A stretch of DNA of 64,000 nucleotides from Lysobacteraceae bacterium (GTDB lineage Bacteria > Pseudomonadota > Gammaproteobacteria > Xanthomonadales > Xanthomonadaceae), in assembly GCA_028868545.1 (NCBI GenBank), contig JAGWUF010000002.1, positions 62,001-126,000 on the forward strand, given 5' to 3'. The notes beneath the pieces are model-generated. The model ran no database searches and was not told the origin of the DNA. It was given only the letters and a program-made list of their open reading frames with translations. Both the position numbers and the translations under genes were made by a program. Of this stretch, positions 51,960 through 60,925 are shown in pieces (position 1 is the first letter of the stretch; every line of letters begins with the position of its first letter).

Positions 51960-53150
51960 ATGGCCATTGAAGTCAAAGTCCCGGTTCTCCCCGAATCCGT
52001 CGCCGACGCCGTCATCGCAAGCTGGCACAAGAAGGCCGGCGATGCGGTCAAGCGCGACGAAAACCTGCTCGATCTGGAAACCGACAAGGTAGTGCTGGAA
52101 GTGCCCGCGCCGGTCGATGGCGTGCTGAAGGAAATCAAGTTCGAGTCCGGCGCCACCGTCACCAGCCAGCAGGTGATCGCGCTGATCGAGGAAGGCGCCG
52201 TCGCCGCCGCTGCGCCGGCCGCCCCCGCCGCGGAAGCACCGAAGGCCGCCGCACCCGCCGCTGCCGCCCCGGCCAAGGCCGCGCCCCCCGCTGTCGCTGC
52301 CGCCGACGTACCGCCGGGCGCGCGCTTCGCCGCCGCCACTTCCGGCGTGAACCCGGCCGACGTGGCCGGCACCGGCCGTCGCGGCATGGTCACCAAGGAA
52401 GACATCGTCAACTACGCCAGCGGCAAGACCGCCGGCGTGGGCGGCGGCGCGCGTCCGGAAGAGCGCGTGCCGATGACCCGCATGCGCGCCCGCATCGCCG
52501 AGCGCCTGATGCAGTCGAAGAACTCCATCGCCATGCTGACCTCGTTCAACGAGGTGAACCTGGGCAAAGTCATGGCCATGCGCAAGGAACTTGGCGAGCA
52601 GTTCGAGAAGGCCAACGGCATCAAGCTGGGCTTCATGAGCTTCTTCGCCAAGGCCGCCGCCAACGCGCTGCAGAAGTTCCCGGTCATCAACGCCTCGGTC
52701 GACGGCAACGACGTCATCTACCACGGCTACGCCGACATCAGCATCGCCGTCTCCACCGACAAGGGCCTGGTCACGCCGGTGCTGCGCAACGTCGAGCGGA
52801 TGGGCTTCGCCGAGATCGAGCAGGGCATCGCCGACTACGCCAGGAAGGCGCGTGACGGCAAGCTGGGGCTGGACGACCTGCAGGGCGGCACCTTCACGAT
52901 TACCAACGGCGGCACCTTCGGCTCGCTGATGTCCACCCCGATCGTCAACCCGCCGCAGTCGGCGATCCTCGGCATGCACACCATCAAGGAACGCGCCATC
53001 GTCGAGAACGGCCAGGTGATCGCCGCGCCGATGATGTACATCGCGCTGAGCTACGACCACCGCATCATCGACGGCAAGGACGCGGTGCTGTTCCTGGTCG
53101 ACATCAAGAACCAGCTGGAAAACCCACACCGCATGCTGCTGGGCATGTGA
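51960..53150 (+). CDS. sucB: Dihydrolipoyl succinyltransferase E2 component
   Basis: The E2 core of the 2-oxoglutarate dehydrogenase complex. The 396-residue protein has one lipoyl domain with the lipoylated Lys43 (ETDKVVLEV), an Ala/Pro-rich flexible linker (about 80-110), the E1/E3-binding domain (about 115-150) and the acyltransferase domain with [13 protein letters not shown] carrying the catalytic histidine and aspartate. It starts at MAIEVKV. Confidence 0.97.
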   Translation: MAIEVKVPVLPESVADAVIASWHKKAGDAVKRDENLLDLETDKVVLEVPAPVDGVLKEIKFESGATVTSQQVIALIEEGAVAAAAPAAPAAEAPKAAAPAAAAPAKAAPPAVAAADVPPGARFAAATSGVNPADVAGTGRRGMVTKEDIVNYASGKTAGVGGGARPEERVPMTRMRARIAERLMQSKNSIAMLTSFNEVNLGKVMAMRKELGEQFEKANGIKLGFMSFFAKAAANALQKFPVINASVDGNDVIYHGYADISIAVSTDKGLVTPVLRNVERMGFAEIEQGIADYARKARDGKLGLDDLQGGTFTITNGGTFGSLMSTPIVNPPQSAILGMHTIKERAIVENGQVIAAPMMYIALSYDHRIIDGKDAVLFLVDIKNQLENPHRMLLGM

Positions 53151-53159
53151 CGTTTTTCC

Positions 53160-53259
53160 CCTTCCCCTTGAAGGGGAAGGTCGGGATGGGGATGGGTTCC
53201 CCATCGTCACTGCAAGGAACACCCCATCCCCACCCTAGCCCTCCCCTTGAAGGGGAGGG
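53160..53259. repeat. REP/MITE-like imperfect inverted repeat between sucB and lpdA
   Basis: Two perfect small palindromes, CCTTCCCCTT-G-AAGGGGAAGG (53160-53180) and CCCTCCCCTT-G-AAGGGGAGGG (53239-53259), flank an inner inverted repeat (53183-53200 against 53217-53236, variants of GGGATGGGG and CCCCATCCC). The whole can fold into one long stem with a loop of about 15 bases or into two hairpins. It fills almost all of the 131-base gap inside the operon. The structure is that of an extragenic repeat pair or a small MITE remnant. Confidence 0.75.
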
Positions 53260-53281
53260 AACCAGGAACAAGGACTACGCA

Positions 53282-54712
53282 ATGAGCGAAGTACAGAATT
53301 TCGACGTCGTCGTCATCGGTGCCGGCCCCGCCGGCTACCACGCCGCCATCCGCGCCGCGCAGCTGGGCCTGAAGACCGCCTGCATCGATGCGGCGCTGGG
53401 CAAAGACGGCAAGCCTGCCCTCGGCGGCACCTGCCTGCGCGTGGGCTGCATCCCGTCCAAGGCGCTGCTGGATTCCAGCCGCCAGTTCTGGAACATGGGC
53501 CATATCTTCGACCAGCACGGCATCAGCTTCGACAAGCCCGCCATCGACGTGAAGAAGATGGTCGCCCGCAAGGACGGCATCGTGAAGCAGTTCACCGGCG
53601 GCATCGCGGCCCTGTTCAAGGCCAACAAGGTCGCCGCGTTCTACGGCTTCGGCCAGCTGCAGCCGGGCAACGTGGTCAGCGTCAAGCAGCATGACGGCAG
53701 CACCGTCGAGCTGAAGGGCACCAACGTCATCCTCGCCGCCGGTTCCGATTCCATCGAGCTGCCGTTCGCCAGGTTCGGCGAGCACATCATCGACAACGTC
53801 GGTGCGCTGGATCTGGAAGCCGTGCCCAAGCGCCTGGGCGTGATCGGCGCCGGCGTGATCGGCCTGGAGCTGGGCAGCGTGTGGAAGCGCCTCGGCGCCG
53901 AGGTCACCATCCTCGAAGGCCTGCCGGAGTTCCTGCCCGCCGCCGACAAGGAAGTGAGCAAGCTGGCCGCGCGCGAGTTCAAGAAACAGGGCCTGGACAT
54001 CAAGCTGGGCTGCAAGGTCGGCGGCACCGAAGTGAAGAAGGACGGCGTGCACGTCAGCTACAGCGACGACAAGGGCGCCGCGCAGGAACTGGTGGTCGAC
54101 AAGCTGCTGGTCTGCGTGGGCCGCCGCGCCGCCAGCAAGGGCCTGCTGGCCGAGGGCACCGGCGTGCAGCTCAACGAGCGCGGCCAGGTGGTGGTCGACG
54201 AGCACTGCCACACCGGTGTCGACGGCGTGTGGGCCGTGGGTGACTGCGTGCGCGGGCCGATGCTTGCGCACAAGGGCTTCGAGGAAGGCATCGCCGTCGC
54301 CGAGCTGATCGCCGGCCTGCCCGGCCATGTCAACTTCGACACCATTCCCTACGTCATTTACACCGAGCCGGAGCTGGCCTGGGTCGGCAAGACCGAGGAG
54401 CAGCTCAAGGCCGAGGGCATCCCGTACAAGGCCGGCAGCTTCCCGTTTGCGGCGGTCGGCCGCGCGGTGGCAATGGCCGAGCCGGCGGGCTTCGTGAAGG
54501 TGCTGGCGCACGCCGAGACCGACACCATCCTCGGCATGCACCTGATCGGCGCCAACGTCTCCGAACTGGTCCACGAAGGCGTGCTGGCGATGGAGTTCAA
54601 GGGCAGCGCCGACGACCTGGCGCGCATCTGCCACGCCCACCCGTCGCTGTCCGAAGCCGTGCACGACGCCGCGATGGCGGTGCACAAGCGGGCGATCCAC
54701 AAGGCGAACTGA
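53282..54712 (+). CDS. lpdA: Dihydrolipoyl dehydrogenase E3 component
   Basis: The flavin enzyme that reoxidises lipoamide. The 476-residue protein has the FAD loop VIGAGPAGYHAA, the redox disulfide Cys51-Cys56 in GGTCLRVGCIPSK, the NAD loop VIGAGVIGLELG and the C-terminal HAHPSLSE with the catalytic histidine. The start MSEVQNF follows the large hairpin repeat; the in-frame stretch upstream is repeat sequence and not coding. It is the last gene of the sucA-sucB-lpdA operon. Confidence 0.96.
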   Translation: MSEVQNFDVVVIGAGPAGYHAAIRAAQLGLKTACIDAALGKDGKPALGGTCLRVGCIPSKALLDSSRQFWNMGHIFDQHGISFDKPAIDVKKMVARKDGIVKQFTGGIAALFKANKVAAFYGFGQLQPGNVVSVKQHDGSTVELKGTNVILAAGSDSIELPFARFGEHIIDNVGALDLEAVPKRLGVIGAGVIGLELGSVWKRLGAEVTILEGLPEFLPAADKEVSKLAAREFKKQGLDIKLGCKVGGTEVKKDGVHVSYSDDKGAAQELVVDKLLVCVGRRAASKGLLAEGTGVQLNERGQVVVDEHCHTGVDGVWAVGDCVRGPMLAHKGFEEGIAVAELIAGLPGHVNFDTIPYVIYTEPELAWVGKTEEQLKAEGIPYKAGSFPFAAVGRAVAMAEPAGFVKVLAHAETDTILGMHLIGANVSELVHEGVLAMEFKGSADDLARICHAHPSLSEAVHDAAMAVHKRAIHKAN

Positions 54713-54775
54713 CGTTTTTCACCTCACGCCGCCGGCGTGTCCCGAGGCACAGCGTGGCGCAAGGGTGATTGCGAC

Positions 54776-54801
54776 AATCGGCGGCATGGATGCCGCCGAT
54801 T
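54776..54801. other. Perfect 12-bp hairpin with GG loop downstream of lpdA
   Basis: AATCGGCGGCAT (54776-54787) pairs completely with ATGCCGCCGATT (54790-54801). It lies between lpdA and the terminator at 54888-54916 in a 226-base gap with no other clear gene. GACAAT overlaps its start (54773-54778). Confidence 0.55.
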
Positions 54802-54887
54802 AGCCTACATGGACGTACTTGCGGCGTGTCGCAAGCGCACTTGTGCCGCGATGTGCCCTCCAGCTGACGACTCGCAACCCGAACAGC

Positions 54888-54916
54888 ACGGCGCACCCAG
54901 GTGCGCCGTTTTCTTT
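54888..54916 (+). terminator. Rho-independent terminator upstream of the LOG gene
   Basis: ACGGCGCAC (54888-54896) and GTGCGCCGT (54901-54909) form a 9-bp stem around CCAG, followed by TTTCTTT. It closes the sucA-sucB-lpdA transcript or a short RNA that starts downstream of lpdA. Confidence 0.82.
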
Positions 54917-54926
54917 GCCGCCGGGC

Positions 54927-54932
54927 GATAAT
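54927..54932 (+). promoter_or_regulatory. -10 box for the leaderless LOG-AcuI operon
   Basis: GATAAT ends 6 bases before the ATG at 54939, just downstream of a terminator. There is no ribosome-binding site in between. Confidence 0.5.
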
Positions 54933-54938
54933 CGGCGC

Positions 54939-55546
<608 letters not shown>

Positions 55547-55550
<4 letters not shown>

Positions 55551-56566
55551 GCATCCCCGCGCAGTTCCGCGCTTTCCGCATCCACAGCGACGCCGCGCCG
55601 GATAAGGGCAGCGGCTACCGCAGCGGCATCGAAACCCTGTCGCTGGACGACCTCAATCCCGGCGAAGTGGTGGTCAAGACCGCGTACTCCTCGGTCAATT
55701 ACAAGGACGCACTGGCCGGCACCGGCAAGGGCAAGATCCTGCGCAGCTTCCCGCTGGTCGGCGGGATCGACGTGGCCGGCCACGTGGTAGCGTCCACCGA
55801 TTCCGCCTTCCGCGAGGGCGACGCGGTGCTGGTCACCGGCAGCGGGCTGTCGGAAACCCGCGACGGCGGCTATTCGGAATACGCGCGGCTGGACGCGCGC
55901 TGGGTGATCCCGCTGCCTGCCGGGCTGAGCCTGCGCGAAGCGATGATCCTCGGCACCGCCGGCTTCACCGCGGCGCTGGGCCTGCTGCGGATGACCGAAA
56001 ACCGGCAGACGCCCGCGCTCGGCCCGCTGGCCGTGACCGGCGCCACCGGCGGCGTGGGTTCGCTGGCGGTCGCCATCTACCGCAAGGCCGGCTATGAGGT
56101 GCATGCGATCAGTGGCAAGCCCGAACATGCGGACTACCTGAAATCGCTGGGCGCGTCCGAAGTGCTGGGCCGCGACGCGTTGGCCACCACCAAACCGATG
56201 GACAGCGCCCGCTTCGGCGGCGGCCTGGACAATGTCGGCGGGCCGATGCTGGCCGCCCTGCTGGCGCAGACCGCCCCCTACGGCAACGTCGCCAGCTGCG
56301 GGCTGGCCGCCTCGCCCGAACTGCACGCCACGGTGATGCCTTTCATCATCCGCGGCGTCTCGCTGCTGGGCGTGGCCTCGGCCGGCACCGCCCGCGACAT
56401 CCGGGAAGAGGTCTGGCGGCGGCTGGCGGGCGACTGGAAGCCGGACAATCTGGCTGCGATCTGCACCCGTGAAGCCATTCTGGGCGAGCTGCCCGACGTT
56501 TTCGAACGCATGCTGGCCGGCGGCGCGCTGGGACGCACCGTGGTGCGCATCGCAAACACGGCCTGA
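55547..56566 (+). CDS. AcuI/YhdH-type medium-chain reductase
   Basis: A 339-residue zinc-free medium-chain dehydrogenase. YSSVNYKDALAGTGKGKI near the start and the NADPH loop VTGATGGVGSLAVAI at about 160 are features of the YhdH/YhfP/AcuI group, in which AcuI reduces acryloyl-CoA to propionyl-CoA. The natural substrate here is uncertain. It is translationally coupled to the LOG gene. Confidence 0.87.
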
Positions 56567-56624
56567 TCGGCCTTGCAGGCTGCGCCGCGCCAGCTACAAT
56601 CAAGCCGAACTCCCGGGGATCCCC

Positions 56625-57002
56625 ATGGCACGCATCCTGATCGTTGACGATTCACCCTCCCAACTGATGAGCATCCGCCGCATCGTCGAGAAACTCGGCC
56701 ATGAGGCATTGACCGCCGAAGACGGTGCTGCCGGTGCGGAGGCGGCCAAGCGCGAGATTCCCGACCTGGTGTTGATGGACGTGGTGATGCCGAACCTCAA
56801 CGGCTTTCAGGCCACCCGCGCGATCACCCGCGAGCCCACCACCAAGCACATCCCGGTGATCCTGGTGACCACCAAGGATCAGGACACCGACCGTGTCTGG
56901 GGCATGCGCCAGGGGGCCAAGGCCTACATCACCAAGCCGTTCAACGAGACCGAGCTGGCCAACCTGATCAACCAGTACCTCGGCAGCGCCGGCACCAGGT
57001 AA
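56625..57002 (+). CDS. Single-domain response regulator, PilH/PilG-like
   Basis: A 125-residue CheY-type receiver without output domain. Asp8-Asp9, phospho-acceptor Asp52 in LMDVVMPNLNG and Lys104 are present. MARILIVDDSPSQL and GAKAYITKPF are like PilH of the type IV pilus Chp system. No pil or chp genes are near, so the pathway link is from similarity. TACAAT at 56595-56600 could be its -10 box, and GGGGATCCCC lies before the ATG. Confidence 0.82.
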   Translation: MARILIVDDSPSQLMSIRRIVEKLGHEALTAEDGAAGAEAAKREIPDLVLMDVVMPNLNGFQATRAITREPTTKHIPVILVTTKDQDTDRVWGMRQGAKAYITKPFNETELANLINQYLGSAGTR

Positions 57003-57020
57003 TTCGGCCGATGGCGCGCC

Positions 57021-57938
57021 TCAGGCGCGCCGCCAATCGTTGCCAAACACGTCGCGCATTGCCGCATAGGCATTGCGCTGTGCTTCGGTATGCGCTTTCG
57101 GCGCCAGAATTTCCAATTCGACGATCTGATCCCCGGACGCGGTATCCCCCGCCCCCGGCAGGCCGCGCCCACGCAAGCGCAGCTTGCGCCCGGATTCGGA
57201 ATCCGCCGGGATCTTCAATTCCACCGCGCCGCCCAGCGTCGGCACGCTGAGGGTGGCACCCAGCGCCGCCTCCCACGGCGCCACCGGCAACACGTGGATG
57301 ACGTTGCGGCCATCCACCTCGAACTGCGGGTCGGCGGCGTATTCCACTTCCAGCAGCAGATCACGCCCGCCATTGCCCTGCCTGGCCAGGCGGATCACCT
57401 GCCCGGGTTTGATACCCTTGGGAACCCGCACGTCCAGCGTGCGACCATTCACCGCCACCCGGACACTGCTGCCGGCGTACACGGCCTGCAGGGGCACCGC
57501 GAACTTGGCGCGGGTATCGCCGGCAGGGGCACCCGCATGCGCACCTGGCTGGCCTCGACCGCGTTGCCCACCACCACGCCCGAACAGATTTTCGAAGAAA
57601 TCGGAGAACCCGCCACCGGCACCGCCACCGGCAAAAATCTCGTCGAAATCGAAATCGGCCTGCCCTGCCGGCCCGCGGCCGAAGCCACCCGGTGGCGGTC
57701 GCACTTCATCGCCCGGCCGATAACCACCGGCCCGCAATTGGTCGTATGCCTTGCGCTTGGCCGGATCGCGCAGCGCCTCGTAGGCCTCGTTGACGGCCTT
57801 GAACTTTTCCTCGGCGCTCTTCTCCTTGCTGACATCCGGATGATATTTGCGCGCCAGCCGTCGGTAAGCGGTCTTGATTTCCGCTTCGCCTGCACTGGGT
57901 TCCACCCCCAGCACGCCGTAGTAATCCTTGAATTCCAT
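57021..57938 (-). CDS. cbpA: Curved-DNA-binding/DnaJ-type co-chaperone CbpA
   Basis: A 305-residue J-domain protein: FKDYYGVLGVEPSAG, with the HPD motif in ARKYHPDVSKE, a Gly/Phe/Arg-rich linker (about 80-140), and two C-terminal beta domains with VRVPKGIKPGQVIRLARQGNGG and VPTLGGAVELKIPADS. It lacks the zinc-finger repeats of DnaJ, which identifies CbpA. GGAG precedes the ATG. Its stop codon TGA forms the loop of a GGCGCGCC/GGCGCGCC hairpin (57013-57031) shared with the convergent receiver gene. Confidence 0.92.
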   Translation of the reverse strand: MEFKDYYGVLGVEPSAGEAEIKTAYRRLARKYHPDVSKEKSAEEKFKAVNEAYEALRDPAKRKAYDQLRAGGYRPGDEVRPPPGGFGRGPAGQADFDFDEIFAGGGAGGGFSDFFENLFGRGGGQRGRGQPGAHAGAPAGDTRAKFAVPLQAVYAGSSVRVAVNGRTLDVRVPKGIKPGQVIRLARQGNGGRDLLLEVEYAADPQFEVDGRNVIHVLPVAPWEAALGATLSVPTLGGAVELKIPADSESGRKLRLRGRGLPGAGDTASGDQIVELEILAPKAHTEAQRNAYAAMRDVFGNDWRRA

Positions 57939-58027
57939 GGTGGCTCCGTTCGGGACTGCGCGGTGATGGACACCACCCCGTCACGCATCCCGGATAGACT
58001 GTATTTTCATCGAAATGAGGCTCGAAC

Positions 58028-58510
58028 ATGACGATTCAAGTTGGCGACCCCATTCCGGAAGCGGTGCTGTCCTACATCGACAACGGCGTGCACCGGATCG
58101 ACACCCACACCCTGTTCAACGGCCGCAAGCTGGTGCTGTTCGCGGTGCCGGGGGCATTCACCCCCACCTGCTCGGAACGCCACCTGCCCGGCTTCATCGC
58201 CCATTTCGAGGAATTTCACGCACGCGGCATCGTGGTGGCCTGCATGGCGGTCAATGACCCCTTCGTGATGCAGGCTTGGGGCGAACAGCAGCAGGTACCG
58301 AAGAACTTGCGCATGTTGTCGGATGGCAATGCCGATTTCACCCGCGCGCTGGGCCTGGAAATGGATGCCAGCGGTTACGGCATGGGCGTGCGCAGCAAGC
58401 GTTTCGCGCTGTATGCCGAAGCCGGCATCGTGCGTGGGCTGTGGGTGGAAGCGCCCGGCGAGTTCCGGGTGTCGTCGGCGGAGCATGTGCTGGCCAATCT
58501 GCCGGATTGA
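58028..58510 (+). CDS. Peroxiredoxin of the Prx5 type
   Basis: A thiol peroxidase that reduces hydrogen and organic peroxides. The 160-residue protein has the peroxidatic Cys48 in VPGAFTPTCSE, the arginine strand region GVRSKRFALY, and the family's ACMAVNDPFVM. No fused glutaredoxin domain is present, and the only other cysteine (about 72) would be the resolving partner if there is one. GAGG lies before ATG. Divergent from cbpA. Confidence 0.92.
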   Translation: MTIQVGDPIPEAVLSYIDNGVHRIDTHTLFNGRKLVLFAVPGAFTPTCSERHLPGFIAHFEEFHARGIVVACMAVNDPFVMQAWGEQQQVPKNLRMLSDGNADFTRALGLEMDASGYGMGVRSKRFALYAEAGIVRGLWVEAPGEFRVSSAEHVLANLPD

Positions 58511-58525
58511 AGCAGCGGCGGCGCG

Positions 58526-60925
58526 TCATTCAAGGATGCTGAAACGCAGGCTGCCCCAGGCGCCGCTGTCGGCCAGTGCGGTCAGAGTGTGTGCGCCGGG
58601 TTCGGTGAAGGCGTGCTGCAGCGGGCGGCCAGCTTCGCTGGCACCGATCTCGCGCCCGTCCAGCAACCAGTGCACGCGGGTGCTGGCGCCGATCGCACGC
58701 AGGGCCAACTGCACGCCGCCGGCCTGGCCGGGCGCATGTGCCAGGGTGGCGCCATCGGTCACGCCGTCGATGTGCAGGGTATCCAGCGCGCCGCGGCCAT
58801 CGTCGCGGCAATCTTTCGCCAGTGCGGGCAGGCTGGCCTGCTGACGCCATGCCGCCGGCAGCCATGGCATTGCCAGTGCCGGCCAGCGCGCGATTTGCCG
58901 GGGCCGGGCTGCATGCGTGGCACTGCAATCGGCGGACAGACGTTCGCCGGTCACGGCATCGACCTTGAAAGCCTCGATGCCGGCATTCCACAGCCGCGCC
59001 TGACGCTCGGCGAACGTGGGCGGCACCACACCCGCCAGCGTCCACGCCCGCAGCCGTTTCTGGCACAGCGCGGGTGGCTGCGCATCGGCGGCGGTACCCA
59101 GCGGCCAGCAGATGTCGGCTTCGGCCACACTGGCCGGCTGCGGCAGGCGCAGCACCTCCTTGCCGGTGCGCGGCAGGCTGTCGATGACCTCGAACAGCAG
59201 CGGCAAGGCGGTCACCGCGCCGTACTGGCCGGGCAGCGGCGTGCCATCGGGCCGCCCCACCCATACCCCCACGCTGTAGTGCGGGGTTGCACCGATCGCC
59301 CAGGCATCGCGAAAGCCGTAACTGGTGCCGGTCTTCCACGCCAGCTGCGGGCGCCGCCCGGTGTCGAACATGCCATCGCGCTCGCCGGGCCGGGGCCCGG
59401 CCGCCAGCATTTCGCGCACGATCCAGGCCGCGCCGGGAGACAAGAGCCGCCGCTCCACCCGTGGCGCATCCGGCACGTAGCGCACGTGGCCGGCGATGCC
59501 ACCGCGCTGCAAGGCGGCGAAGGCACCCACCAGATCCTCCAGCCGCGCGCCGGTGCCGCCGAGGATCATCGACAGGTTCGGTGCCGCGCCCGGCGGCAGT
59601 TTCAAGGCCAGGCCGGCATGCTGCAGGCGGGCGCTGAAACGCGCCGGTCCGACCCGATCAAGCAACTCCACCGCCGGGATGTTGAGCGACAAGCGCAACG
59701 CTTCGGCGGCGCCGATCGGGCCGTTGTAGGCCCCGTCGAAATTGCCGGGTCGATAACTGCCGAACGACTGCGGCGCATCCACCAGCAGGCTTTCCGAATG
59801 GATCAGGCCATCGTCCAGCGCCATGCCGTACAGGAACGGCTTGAGGGTGGAACCGGGCGAACGCCAGGCCCGCACCATGTCCACGTCGCCCAGCCGCTGC
59901 TTGTCGCCGAACGCCACCGAGCCGACATAGGCGCGGGCTTCCAGGCTGGCGTTGTCCACCACCAGCAACGCCGCCGAGGTGCGCGGTGGCAGGTTGGAAA
60001 AGTAGGCAGTGACGCGTTCCTCCAGCGCCCGTTGCAGGCCGGCATCGAGGCTGGAGACGATCTGCCGCTGGCGCGGCTGGACGGCGTGCAGACGTTGCGC
60101 CAGCAACGCGGCGTCCTGGGGTTGCCGCAGCCGCCGCGCGATCACGTTCTCGATGCGGGCGTCGTCCACCTGCGCCTGCGTCCAGACGCGGCGCGCGGCC
60201 ATGCGTGCCAGCAGCTTGTCGCGGGCGGCCTGCGCCGCCTCCGGGTCACGATCCGGGCGCAGCCGGCCGGGCGCTTGCGGCAGCACCGCCAGCAAGGCCG
60301 CTTCGGCATGCGACAACCGTGCGGCAGGCTTGCCGAGGTAGGCCCAGCTGGCCGCTTCCACGCCTTCGATGGCACCGCCGAACGGCGCGCGCTCCAGATA
60401 CAACGTGAGGATCTCGCGCTTGGACAGGTGCGCCTCCAGTTGCAGGGCGCGCAACACCTGCCGCAGCTTGCCGCCCGCGGTGCGCGTGCGCCCGTCGCGC
60501 AGGGCCGGGTCGATGATGCGCGCCACCTGCATGGTCAAGGTGGAGCCACCGGACACGATCCGCCGGCTGCCCAGCCACTGCCCGCCGGCCCGCAGCATCG
60601 CCAGCGGGTTGATGCCGGGGTGGTGCCAGAACCAGCGGTCTTCGTAGCCCAGCAATGCTTGCAGGTACAGCGGCGACACCTGTTCCGGCGTGGCCGGATA
60701 GCGCCACACGCCATGCGCATCGGCGAATGCGCGCAGCGGGCTGCCATCGCGCGCCACCACCACCGTGGCCAGGTCGCGGCGGGCCGGCAGCGGCAGCGGG
60801 AATGCCAGGTCCAGCACCAGCAGCGCCAACAACAACGCCACCGTGCCCCAGCGCAACCAGGGCCGCAGGCGTCGCCACCACCGCCGCGCCCTTCCCCCTG
60901 CCGCGGGGGAAGGCGGCAGGCTCAC
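58526..60925 (-). CDS. pbpC: Penicillin-binding protein 1C
   Basis: A bifunctional glycosyltransferase/transpeptidase of cell-wall synthesis. The 799-residue protein has one N-terminal membrane segment (about 22-42), a glycosyltransferase domain with the glutamate in GYEDRWFWHHPG and the SGGSTLTMQ motif, a transpeptidase domain with active-site serine near 359 (GSTLKPF), SLN and KTGTSYG, and the C-terminal BiPBP domain. Translation starts at GTG, overlapping the stop of the upstream alpha-2-macroglobulin gene, which is the conserved gene pair. Confidence 0.95.
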   Translation of the reverse strand: MSLPPSPAAGGRARRWWRRLRPWLRWGTVALLLALLVLDLAFPLPLPARRDLATVVVARDGSPLRAFADAHGVWRYPATPEQVSPLYLQALLGYEDRWFWHHPGINPLAMLRAGGQWLGSRRIVSGGSTLTMQVARIIDPALRDGRTRTAGGKLRQVLRALQLEAHLSKREILTLYLERAPFGGAIEGVEAASWAYLGKPAARLSHAEAALLAVLPQAPGRLRPDRDPEAAQAARDKLLARMAARRVWTQAQVDDARIENVIARRLRQPQDAALLAQRLHAVQPRQRQIVSSLDAGLQRALEERVTAYFSNLPPRTSAALLVVDNASLEARAYVGSVAFGDKQRLGDVDMVRAWRSPGSTLKPFLYGMALDDGLIHSESLLVDAPQSFGSYRPGNFDGAYNGPIGAAEALRLSLNIPAVELLDRVGPARFSARLQHAGLALKLPPGAAPNLSMILGGTGARLEDLVGAFAALQRGGIAGHVRYVPDAPRVERRLLSPGAAWIVREMLAAGPRPGERDGMFDTGRRPQLAWKTGTSYGFRDAWAIGATPHYSVGVWVGRPDGTPLPGQYGAVTALPLLFEVIDSLPRTGKEVLRLPQPASVAEADICWPLGTAADAQPPALCQKRLRAWTLAGVVPPTFAERQARLWNAGIEAFKVDAVTGERLSADCSATHAARPRQIARWPALAMPWLPAAWRQQASLPALAKDCRDDGRGALDTLHIDGVTDGATLAHAPGQAGGVQLALRAIGASTRVHWLLDGREIGASEAGRPLQHAFTEPGAHTLTALADSGAWGSLRFSILE

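Noticed and set aside
53147-53281. N-terminal extension of lpdA through the gap
   Set aside because: The frame is open but encodes only the palindromic repeat. The E3 family starts at MSEVQNFDVVVIGAG, at 53282.
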